This document shows, in pieces, positions 10,539 through 16,911 of a DNA stretch of 24,706 nucleotides. The position numbers and the translations under genes were made by a program. This DNA is from Chara braunii (lineage: Eukaryota; Streptophyta; Charophyceae; Charales; Characeae), in assembly GCA_003427395.1 (NCBI GenBank), contig BFEA01000111.1:2922735-2947440 (forward strand), in the 5' to 3' direction. Within the stretch, counting starts at the first letter, position 1, and each line of letters opens with the position of its first letter. The notes under the pieces were generated by a model, which did not search any database, was not told the DNA's origin, and saw nothing but the letters and a program-made list of their open reading frames with translations.

Positions 10539-10768
10539 GCAAATGCTACCGTCTTTCCCCGAACACAATGCACCCTCGTTTTGACTGTACTGGGCCCGGA
10601 AACATACGTTGTATATGTTCATTTTCAGGGTGTGTTATGTTCAGGGGAAGATGGCACATTCCCATTGTTTCTTGAGCCATCTTCCTGGACAGACTTGGGT
10701 CTATGTACTTTTTGAAAAGGGCGTCTGCCTTGAGATATCACCATTGAAACTGACAGGCCCCAGGTAAT
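10539..10768. other. Noncoding stretch with a 10-base-pair hairpin
   Basis: No gene is recognised. GGAAGATGGC (10646-10655) pairs perfectly with GCCATCTTCC (10676-10685) around a 20-base loop. There is no T run directly after it to suggest a Pol III terminator. Confidence 0.55.
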
Positions 10769-10814
10769 TCAGAACTTTTTTTTTTTTTTTTTTTTTAATT
10801 TTTATTCAGAACTT
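10769..10814 (-). mobile_element. Poly(T)-only insertion flanked by an 11-base duplication
   Basis: 'attcagaactt' (10769-10779) recurs exactly at 10804-10814. Between them lies only T-rich sequence (T run plus 'aattttt'). This is what target-primed insertion of a poly(A) tail without body would leave on the - strand. Replication slippage between two chance repeats is the alternative. Confidence 0.55.
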
Positions 10815-11130
10815 ATGTTATAATGGGGAGCATCTGATTGAATCTGAATTCGAACTTGAGTCTGTTTCTTTTTTTTTTCCTCTTTAAAGCACCACTACAT
10901 GTGCACCTAGGCCAAATCGCGACCGCCGATTGAACTTATCAATGGCAGGCCCAGCGTTTGACGCTTCGGCCTCGCTTTCTTGTGGCGACAAGTTTCGGAC
11001 TGCAAGGCTGGGGCCGTGTACTTGTGTTTTAAGGGACACAACCCCTTTATATTCTGGGAGGAACCAGTCCGGTTACTTATCACCGGCAACAGTTTCGTGG
11101 GTGTACCAACTGAGAGGTAGGGTCAGGCCC
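10815..11130. other. Anonymous stretch, no gene recognised
   Basis: It includes a T-rich run at about 10868-10879. Short open frames on both strands show no recognisable domain. Confidence 0.5.
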
Positions 11131-11176
11131 TTTTTTTTTTTTGGTGAAAAGTATGCTCCTATCTATTGGTGGTGGC
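11131..11176 (-). mobile_element. Possible LINE 3' module remnant (copy E)
   Basis: Read on the - strand, 'ccaccaccaatagataggagc' resembles hairpin 2 of the LINE 3' module. It is followed about 12 bases later by a 12-base poly(A), seen here as T 11131-11142. The third hairpin is missing. Confidence 0.4.
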
Positions 11177-11369
11177 TGTATGTACTTCGACTTGCCAGTA
11201 TTGACAAACTATTTGTCTGATTGCCCTTCTCACCCTAACAGCTAAAACCGCCAAGGATGGACCAGTTTCAGACTGAAAGTCTGAACCCTCTCATTTTGTT
11301 GTCTCCATATCATCCACAAAAAAAAACAGCCATTTCGTTAAACCACCAGAAACTTTTCCTTGATGAAAA

Positions 11370-11425
11370 ACAAATGCTGCTCCCCACGAAGAGACTGGAG
11401 CATTTGTTAAGGGAAAAAAAAAAAA
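11370..11425 (+). mobile_element. Hairpin plus poly(A) retroposon end (copy F)
   Basis: ACAAATGCT (11370-11378) pairs with AGCATTTGT (11399-11407), nine perfect pairs. The loop begins 'gctccccacgaagaga', resembling hairpin 2 of the LINE module (gctccccaccaataga). Poly(A) follows six bases later (11414-11425). It may be a distant or shortened version of the module. Confidence 0.45.
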
Positions 11426-11493
11426 CGCGCCGGTTAACACAGCGTGGTCGGCCAAAGAACGCCCAGTAGCTAACCAAGGACCGGGAAAAATAA

Positions 11494-11814
11494 NNNNNNN
11501 NNNNNNNNNNNNNNNNNNNNNNNNNNNNNNNNNNNNNNNNNNNNNNNNNNNNNNNNNNNNNNNNNNNNNNNNNNNNNNNNNNNNNNNNNNNNNNNNNNNN
11601 NNNNNNNNNNNNNNNNNNNNNNNNNNNNNNNNNNNNNNNNNNNNNNNNNNNNNNNNNNNNNNNNNNNNNNNNNNNNNNNNNNNNNNNNNNNNNNNNNNNN
11701 NNNNNNNNNNNNNNNNNNNNNNNNNNNNNNNNNNNNNNNNNNNNNNNNNNNNNNNNNNNNNNNNNNNNNNNNNNNNNNNNNNNNNNNNNNNNNNNNNNNN
11801 NNNNNNNNNNNNNN
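11494..11814. other. Assembly gap (321 N)
   Basis: Unresolved sequence. It borders a CT microsatellite on the right, a common cause of assembly breaks. Any open frame drawn across it is meaningless. Confidence 0.99.
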
Positions 11815-11886
11815 CTCTCTCTCTCTCTCCCGTTTATTTTGTGGGATGTCTTTACAAATGAAGAAAGTCCCACTACCGGTAGCGGG
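11815..11886. repeat. (CT)n edge and an 18-base near-palindrome
   Basis: A CT run (11815-11829) emerges from the gap. At 11869-11886 'cccactaccggtagcggg' is palindromic with one mismatched pair and is centred on ACCGGT. Confidence 0.75.
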
Positions 11887-11923
11887 AGGCCCGGCATCAA
11901 TGGCTGAAAAAGGTACTGGTGGT

Positions 11924-12101
11924 TTAAAATGGACATTTTATATTTTCCGAATGGAATGGAAAACAACCTATTTGGCCCAAAAATGTGTCAGACTCTTAGC
12001 TCCTGAATACACCAGATTCTCCGGAGCTAAACATTTGACACTTTTTTGGGCCAAATAAGTACGTTTCAATTTCATTTAAAAATATAAGATGTCCGTTTTA
12101 A
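11924..12101. mobile_element. Foldback/MITE-like element bounded by TTAA
   Basis: The left arm, starting 'ttaaaatggacattttatat' at 11924, is matched by the right arm ending 'gtccgttttaa' at 12101. The arms are about 70 bases with several mismatches and include the exact block 'tatttggcccaaaaa' and its complement. The centre, TTAGCTCC..GGAGCTAA, also pairs, so nearly the whole 178 bases is one hairpin. TTAA stands at both ends (11924-11927, 12098-12101), the duplication preferred by piggyBac-type transposases. The termini do not look like typical piggyBac CCC ends, and in AT-rich DNA TTAA could be chance. No coding sequence. Confidence 0.75.
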
Positions 12102-12238
12102 GTTTAAACGAAACGGCTGTTAAAATAGCTCCTCTCACACTTGCAAAAACTGTATGGCCGATTTTTCGGCAAGGCTATAGCTAATGATCCCGACATCATT
12201 GCATCACTTTTTCATGTCTCTCCCCAATCTACGGGCAA

Positions 12239-12350
12239 GGGCGAGAGCTTGTTCGGGCGAGAGCTTGTTCGGGCGAGAGCTTGTTCGGGCGAGCGCTTGT
12301 TCGGTCGAGAGCTTGTTTGGGCGAGAGCTTGTTCGGGCGAGAGCTTGTTC
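12239..12350 (+). repeat. Tandem array, 7 x 16 bases
   Basis: Seven units of 'gggcgagagcttgttc' stand head to tail without spacers. Unit 4 has one change (gagcgc) and unit 5 has two (ggtcg, gtttg at its end). Because 16 is not a multiple of three, a reading frame through the array would cycle through three phases, so a conserved protein repeat is unlikely. Function unknown. Confidence 0.95.
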
Positions 12351-12367
12351 AACATCGCCATAAAGTA

Positions 12368-12448
12368 ACCAAATGACAACATCTGACACAAATATGTTGC
12401 AAATCTTCAGATATGTAGCACACTCCTTATCTAAAACAACAAGGCACA

Positions 12449-12485
<37 letters not shown>

Positions 12486-12780
12486 GCTCCAATCTATTCA
12501 TGGGGACACCGTTATGTAACATGTCTCACAAAGATGTTGCAAATCATCGACTATGTAAAAGATCATATTACGACATTCTGCGTCGAAAACAAATTCCGGC
12601 AAATATGAATGGCATTGGTTTGTTTTTAAAAGAACTTTAAACATAAACTTTAAGGCGCACCCTTATGTAACATGTGACACAAAGATGTTCAAAATCTTCA
12701 ACTGCATAGATCATAGGGCATTGAATTTCCACATCTAAAACAAAAGGGCGCACCAGTGTGACACCCTTATGTAACGATGA
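12368..12780 (+). repeat. Satellite-like repeat, three diverged copies plus a partial
   Basis: A core of the type 'acaaagatgttgcaaatctt' recurs at about 12385, 12527 and 12676. Flanking blocks are also shared: 'cttatgtaacatgt' before it, 'catctaaaacaa..ggcgcacc' after it. A fourth start, 'acacccttatgtaacgatga', lies at about 12761. The spacing is about 140-150 bases. Poly(T) 12451-12480 separates copies 1 and 2. Confidence 0.75.
12451..12480 (-). repeat. Poly(T) tract, 30 bases
   Basis: A pure T run inside the satellite-like repeat. 'aacaag' occurs on both sides (about 12436 and 12481), a possible short duplication around an inserted poly(A) tail on the - strand. Confidence 0.7.
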
Positions 12781-12803
12781 TAGAATTCTCCCGTGCACAG
12801 AAA

Positions 12804-12994
12804 GGACGGAAGCAGCCATTGCTTGGGTACTGGCAAAGAGGCGAAGAGCCGGCAGCAGACCTAGTCGGAGGCTGAATTGAGAGAAGAAAATAGCACGGTA
12901 AAAATACAACTGTCCCCCATATATGAGGAGAAGACAGCTGTATTAAAAGAAAAAAAAAAAAAAGAGGACGGAAGCAAGTATTGCTTGAGTAATG
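12804..12994 (+). mobile_element. Small unclassified retroposon: hairpin, poly(A), long flanking duplication
   Basis: A 29-base block beginning 'ggacggaagcagccattgct' (12804-12832) recurs at 12966-12994 with 24 of 29 positions the same. Between them lie about 110 bases of unknown sequence ending in a hairpin, AATACAACTGTC (12903-12914) with GACAGCTGTATT (12933-12944), one mismatch. A/G-A tail 12945-12962 follows. Flanking repeat, body, hairpin and poly(A) are the layout of a retroposed RNA. The imperfect duplication means an old insertion or a tandem repeat. Confidence 0.55.
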
Positions 12995-13030
12995 TCACTC
13001 CAAGAACTTCCATGTGGCGCGCCTTGATTT

Positions 13031-13044
13031 TTTTTTTTTTTTTT
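13031..13044 (-). repeat. Poly(T) tract next to the SINE
   Basis: A T run just outside the SINE's left target-site duplication. 'gccttgattt' precedes it (13021-13030) and resembles the duplication itself, so an earlier poly(A) insertion may have used the same spot. Confidence 0.6.
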
Positions 13045-13046
13045 GG

Positions 13047-13056
13047 GAAAGCCTTG
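13047..13056. repeat. SINE target-site duplication, left
   Basis: 'gaaagccttg', identical to 13350-13359 on the other side of the SINE. It is followed directly by the T run that is the SINE poly(A) on the - strand. Confidence 0.8.
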
Positions 13057-13349
13057 TTTTTTTCCTCACACTACCTACCTACCACTACTCCTACCTATAG
13101 GCATACGGGGAAACCCGTAGCATACCAGAGCCGTGTTTTTACGGCCCCTCGAGCCTGCAGGATACCGCCCAGGGGACGGCCGGTAGCACAAGGGATAAAG
13201 CGGACCAATCCCCTGTGCCTCCCCTCAGGCCCCTCCGCTACGAACATAGCACACTCTAAGCCCAGGAAGGCATGAGGCCAATGGGGATTGAACCCATGAC
13301 CTCCTGAATGCCACTTGCAAGCCTTACCAACTGAGTTAGGCCGCTGGAT
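13057..13349 (-). mobile_element. tRNA-derived SINE, about 293 bases
   Basis: Read on the - strand it starts 'ccagcggcctaactcagttgg' and carries a Pol III internal promoter: A box TAACTCAGTTGG (13338-13327, one change from TRGCNNAGTNGG) and B box GGTTCAATCCC (13294-13284). The T arm folds well (ATGGG/CCCAT). An acceptor-like stem pairs five of seven positions. The anticodon arm does not fold properly, so it is not a working tRNA. A body of about 200 bases and a short A run (13057-13063) follow. Ten-base direct repeats flank it exactly. It is probably transcribed by Pol III and moved in trans by a LINE, perhaps one of the kind seen here. Its tail lacks the LINE hairpin module. Confidence 0.88.
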
Positions 13350-13359
13350 GAAAGCCTTG
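13350..13359. repeat. SINE target-site duplication, right
   Basis: 'gaaagccttg', an exact copy of 13047-13056, directly at the 5' (tRNA) end of the SINE. Confidence 0.8.
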
Positions 13360-13724
13360 AATTTGCAGTCCTCCATGTGCATTTTTATTTTTTTTTCTCC
13401 CTATGCAATTGTCACCAGATGAGCTGTTTTTTTTGTTTGTTTTTTTCGATAATGAATCAAAAAAGCTCTGCTCCATTTCTCAATTAGTGCATTTCATCCT
13501 CGGCAGGTAGTCTCCCAAACTGTGAGAGCTTTTTCACAATAATAGTGAAGGTATGGCCAGATGCGGATGCATCTGACCGCATTATGTCCATAAATCAGTA
13601 GCAAAGTCCTGGATTGTCAGAATGCCCTTAGAAAGGGTTACTCTTGGACTGGCCTTTTTTTGTCTCCCCTCCTTTTTCCCTCCTTTTTATGACCTCGGGG
13701 ATACGCTTAAGGACTTTGGGCCTC
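13360..13724. other. Anonymous stretch with T-rich runs
   Basis: T-rich tracts at about 13386-13397 and 13424-13447, otherwise nothing recognised on either strand. Confidence 0.5.
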
Positions 13725-13775
13725 ACACCACTTGAACTCTATTTTCAAAAAAAAAAAAAGACACCACTTGAACTC
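13725..13775 (+). mobile_element. Poly(A)-only insertion flanked by a 15-base duplication
   Basis: 'acaccacttgaactc' (13725-13739) recurs exactly at 13761-13775. The 21 bases between are 'tattttc', 13 A and a G. A perfect 15-base duplication around a bare poly(A) fits an aborted target-primed reverse transcription. The neighbourhood has other 'cacttgaactca' copies (13900, inverted at 13933), so local duplication is possible. Confidence 0.65.
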
Positions 13776-13899
13776 ACGGGTTGACTGAAAATTCTTCCTT
13801 CCACCCCCCTCCCTAATGACCCCGCCGTAATGTCTTCACTTTGAATTCCTGCTCTCAAGTGTGCATACTTGAAACTCAAGTGCCGCTGGGGCAAAATAT

Positions 13900-13944
13900 C
13901 ACTTGAACTCAAGGTACCTCCCGGAGGTACCTTGGGTTCAAGTG
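13900..13944. repeat. Near-perfect palindrome, 22-base arms
   Basis: Arm 13900-13921 (cacttgaactcaaggtacct...) pairs with 13923-13944 with one mismatch and a single central base. This is cruciform-capable. Related shorter 'cacttgaact' blocks lie at 13729 and 13765, and related 'ctcaagtg' blocks in inverted form at about 13855 and 13876. Confidence 0.9.
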
Positions 13945-14756
13945 CCAGTGGATACCGCCAGCACTCCAAGTGGGGCACTTTTTTTTGTTTTTCTTTTTTT
14001 TCCAGCAAGCGATGCCGGTCCAGATTGGTGAAGCCGTGGAGTTCTGAAAAAAGTGCCCGAAGAAAAACTATGTGATGAAGAAAAATAAAGTGAAGTGCTG
14101 TCCGGGGAAAAAACGGCGCATTACCGCTGCGGTAACGCAGCGCTACCACGCCGCCCCTGCACGTCACACAGGGGCCGAGCGCTGCGGCCTGGAGCTGCCA
14201 GGCGAGGCAGTCTGCCTGAGGTCACCATGCCCAGGCGTCTCACCACCCACGACTGCCATAGCTGTGCATAACGGCTATGGAGTTTGTCTAAGTTACGCTA
14301 CCAACTATTGCATTGGGAGCGGGGGCGGTGTGCTGTAATACGCTATTTGTAACCTATTGCAACTGGTATCGGTGCGTCCGAGTTTGGCGCGTCTGGTCTT
14401 TACGATCGGTATCTCTATCTGTTGCGGTTGCTGCTTCGCTGCACGTGGTCCTGTCATGAATTGGCCAGGGGTGTGAAGCTTGTGGGCGGAGCATGATGAT
14501 AGCTATGCCCGTGGATTGGCTTCCCCCAAGTCAGACCGTGATGGGCGATTGTTGCAGGTGATTGGCTGTTGCCCAGGAGGAGAACTTGGCCGTCACTTTC
14601 ACTCAGGTGTTGACTCGTACCGCGAAGAGCGCTGTGTTAGGCGGATTGTCGATTTCGTTCGGGTGTGCTGTATTTGGCGGCTCTTTTGCTTGCTGCAAAT
14701 CTTATCATGCGGTGCAAGTTTCGTCGCAGGGAGTGCTGCCTTTGGCGAATCACTAT
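13945..14756. other. GC-rich noncoding stretch, no gene recognised
   Basis: It is more GC-rich than its surroundings, with several CpG-rich blocks (about 14110-14230) and two 'gattggct' motifs of CCAAT-box type (about 14514 and 14560). Overlapping open frames of about 60-140 codons exist on both strands, but none has a recognisable domain. A promoter or CpG-island fragment is conceivable, but nothing downstream looks like a gene. Confidence 0.45.
14121..14142. repeat. Two overlapping, mutually exclusive hairpins
   Basis: TTACCGC/GCGGTAA (14121-14127, 14129-14135) and CGCTGCG/CGCAGCG (14125-14131, 14136-14142) are both perfect seven-base stems that share bases, so only one can form at a time. 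Confidence 0.7.
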
Positions 14757-14890
14757 TCTGTAAGGGGCTGTGGCCTTCGACGAGGAATAGGAATCGGCAC
14801 CTGAAATGCAAGGGCGCCTAAGTGCAGGGTTTCTGTAAGGGGCTGTGGAACGAAAATCGGAGTTAGGGATAAGGGCGCCCTTACAATGTA
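14757..14890 (+). repeat. Two-copy direct repeat, about 75-base unit
   Basis: 'ctgtaaggggctgtgg' occurs at about 14758 and 14833. Both are followed by 'aatcgg' and then by 'aagggcgcc'. The second unit is shorter inside. Confidence 0.75.
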
Positions 14891-14954
14891 AACTTTCTTT
14901 AGTGTCAACTTGTCGAACAACACCCTGTATTAGGGTTTGCACCAACCAGTGGTC

Positions 14955-15039
14955 TTTTTTTTTTTTTTTTTTTTTTTTCCAAAANAAACCCGGCCCAGTG
15001 CCCAAGGCTGATATTACCAATAAGAAGATTGAGGCCGGG
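14955..15039 (-). mobile_element. Poly(A) retroposon end on the - strand with GC-rich hairpin
   Basis: T 14955-14978 is a 24-base poly(A) on the - strand. Directly upstream in that sense, CCCGGCC and GGCCGGG (14989-14995, 15033-15039) form a perfect seven-base stem with a large loop. One base is unresolved (N at 14985). No family is recognised. Confidence 0.45.
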
Positions 15040-15104
15040 GTCCTCACAGTCTACCCGGAGAAACCGAACCGAACAAGCTGAGAACCGGGCTCAGCGTACC
15101 TCAT

Positions 15105-15153
15105 ATGATGATGATTATGCTGCTGCTGCTGCTGCTGATGATGATGATGGTGT
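15105..15153 (+). repeat. (ATG)n/(CTG)n trinucleotide repeat
   Basis: 'atgatgatgattatg' is followed by six CTG units and then more ATG/GATG. Related ATG runs recur at about 15200 and 15746-15788 inside the duplicated segment. Confidence 0.85.
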
Positions 15154-15709
15154 ATAATGAACTTCTAATGATTGTATGAGAAATGCGAGATAATGATACT
15201 AATGATGATGGTGATTAGTATATGAAGAATTTTATAAGTCTGCTATATCAGCAAATCTGGCCTTCTAATCCTAGAACAACCCCTAGCCCTCCTTGAGCCA
15301 GGACATTACATCTCAGAGACGATGTCATCCTAGCCAACATCAACCATAGCTAACCTGTTCTCGCCACCTAGACTAAAACTGGACCCATAGGATGTCCTGG
15401 TAGCACCCCTCAGTTCACCACTGGATTGTCTTCCTCCCTCGACTAATCCCCAGATCTCTCTACAAGGCCTCACACTCCGGTCATTTGCAGGTTATAGGGC
15501 AACGCCCCAGCTCCGGCCAGAGTCGTTCTGTCATTGGCATACCAGTGGCACAGAACAAAGCAACTACGTAGATATCAGCCCGGATTCGACCATCTCTTAA
15601 ATCCTATATCCCGATTGAGGAAGAAGGCCAAGTGCTGCCACAAATTACAGAACACCAGAAAAGCTGGATATAACATGATTGATTAATTTCTTTTTTTTTT
15701 CTTCTTCTT
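15154..15709 (+). repeat. Duplicated segment, full copy (about 556 bases)
   Basis: Starts 'aatgaacttctaatgattg' and ends in a T/CTT-rich run (about 15690-15707). The first 195 bases recur at 15710-15907 with high identity. The rest (15361-15709) is single-copy here and has no coding potential on either strand. It could be a tandem satellite unit or an unrecognised element. Confidence 0.7.
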
Positions 15710-15907
15710 GTTAATAAACTTCTAATGATTGTATGAGAAATGTGAGATGATGATACTAATGATGATGATGATGCTAATGATGATGGCGATTAGTATGTGA
15801 ATTTTTTTTAAAGTCTATGCTATATCAGCAAATCTGGCCTTCTAATCCTTGAACAACCCCTAGCCCTCCCTGAGCCAGGACATTACGTCTTGGAGACAAT
15901 GTCATCC
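15710..15907 (+). repeat. Duplicated segment, second copy, cut off by the LINE-B tail
   Basis: Follows the first copy closely through 'ctaatgattgtatgagaaat', 'ctatatcagcaaatctggcc' and 'gagccaggacatta' to 'gtcatcc', where the LINE-B poly(A) begins. In the full copy the same point (about 15331) continues into 'tagccaacatc'. LINE-B therefore entered an already duplicated sequence. Confidence 0.8.
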
Positions 15908-16052
15908 TTTTTTTTTTTTTTTTTTTTTTTCCAGAAAACAACCCATCCAACTGCTAGGGACGCTGGTATGAGCAGGCGCCCCTAGCAGTGTCGGGATGGC
16001 TCCATCTATTGGTGGGGAGCAGCACCTGCTGGAAATTGGGTCCAGCGTCCCA
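15908..16052 (-). mobile_element. LINE-B 3' module: three hairpins and poly(A)
   Basis: On the - strand: hairpin 1 GCTGGA/TCCAGC (16046-16041 with 16033-16028), hairpin 2 GCTCC/GGAGC (16020-16016 with 16003-15999), hairpin 3 CTGCTAGGG/CCCTAGCAG (15988-15980 with 15959-15951). Hairpin 3 is extended by a G-U pair and three GC pairs, with loop CTGCTCATACCA (15975-15964). Poly(A), seen as T 15908-15930, begins about 20 bases later. Hairpins 1 and 2 are nearly identical to LINE-A in sequence. The hairpin 3 stem is unrelated in sequence but equally complementary. Confidence 0.8.
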
Positions 16053-16580
16053 GGATTGTACAATGTAATACATTCTGTAGTCATCCCTGTGAATCGAGTG
16101 AACCTTGGGGTCTATGCAGCAACAATGTGTCTATGGGGAGGTGGGCGGTAAGCTACCCAGCTCCCTGTTAATGGTAATCAGCATCCCAGCATTGTGTAAT
16201 GTAGTATAATCTGTAATCATCCCTGTGGACCAAGTAAACCAAGTAATGTATACAGCAACGATGCATCTATGGGGAGGAGGGCAATCTTGCTGAGACCTTA
16301 GCGATTCCGTGTGGTCCCTGTCCTGTGTCATTCCATACATTCTATAGATTTCCATGTGATTCGAGTAACCCAATTACTCTTATACAATGAGTGTGAGGTT
16401 TGCAGGACCATTCTGTGGGGAGTTCAATGACCACTGTGTCGTGATTGGTAGCGTTTGATTCTCCCATTCTACCCAGCTCCTTGTTAATGCTAATCTTGCT
16501 GAGTCCTTGTCGAGTCCGTGTGGTCCCAGCACTGACCACTGTGTCTTCATAGGTAGCTTTTGATTCTCCCGTCCTGTTCC
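16044..16580 (-). repeat. Internal repeats in the LINE-B 3' UTR
   Basis: A unit of about 105 bases at 16044-16149 recurs at 16179-16283, sharing 'cagc.tccca', 'atccctgtg', 'tatgcagcaa' or 'tatacagcaa' and 'tctatggggagg'. A partial third lies at about 16337-16372. Other blocks also recur: 'ctacccagctcc.tgttaatg' at 16153 and 16470, 'cttgctgag.cctt' at 16286 and 16495, 'cactgtgtc...gattctccc' at 16432 and 16537. Tandem duplications therefore lengthen this UTR. Confidence 0.7.
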
Positions 16581-16911
16581 TGCCACATATTAGCGGGATC
16601 CCAGCTAGTCTTCTTGTAGTCGTCCCATCGTTGAGGTGCGGCATCCAAATGCCCCGCCCTGCTGTCCTCAGTGTTCAGCTGCGGAGGTCGGCTCCATCGT
16701 CTATGATCAGGAAGTGATTCCTTGTGGTACATTCTGCCCTGGGGAGGATTCTGTCTGGCCGGCTTTGAGAAAGGGGAGCAGGGGTGGGCAAGAGAGGGAC
16801 GGAGCAAGGGTGCCATGTCGGGAGGGGGGGGGGGGGGGGGGGGGGGGGTGGAGGGGGGGGGGCAGGGGACTGGGGGGAGGGAGGGTGGAGGGGGGGTCAG
16901 CTATAGTGGTT
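16581..16911 (-). other. LINE-B 3' UTR, part next to ORF2, with long G tract
   Basis: No gene. On the + strand it holds a run of 25 G (16824-16848) and further G8-G9 blocks to about 16898, so it could form G-quadruplexes on that strand. In the LINE sense strand it is C-rich, the opposite of the G-rich polypurine tract of mammalian L1 3' UTRs. Confidence 0.75.

Noticed and set aside
11310-11966. A 218-codon open frame on the - strand
   Set aside because: It runs through the 321-base N gap, so it is not a real frame.
12239-12350. A CRISPR array
   Set aside because: The seven 16-base units are directly adjacent with no spacers. This is a simple tandem repeat in a eukaryotic context.
13270-13349. 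A tRNA gene on the - strand
   Set aside because: The A and B boxes and T arm are good, but the anticodon arm does not fold, the acceptor has mismatches, and the sequence continues into a SINE body with flanking duplications.
15894-16075. A target-site duplication directly around the - strand hairpin module ('acaatgtcatcc' against 'acaatgtaatac')
   Set aside because: The right-hand sequence also occurs in the second UTR unit (16179 onward) and is part of the LINE 3' UTR, so the partial match is chance.
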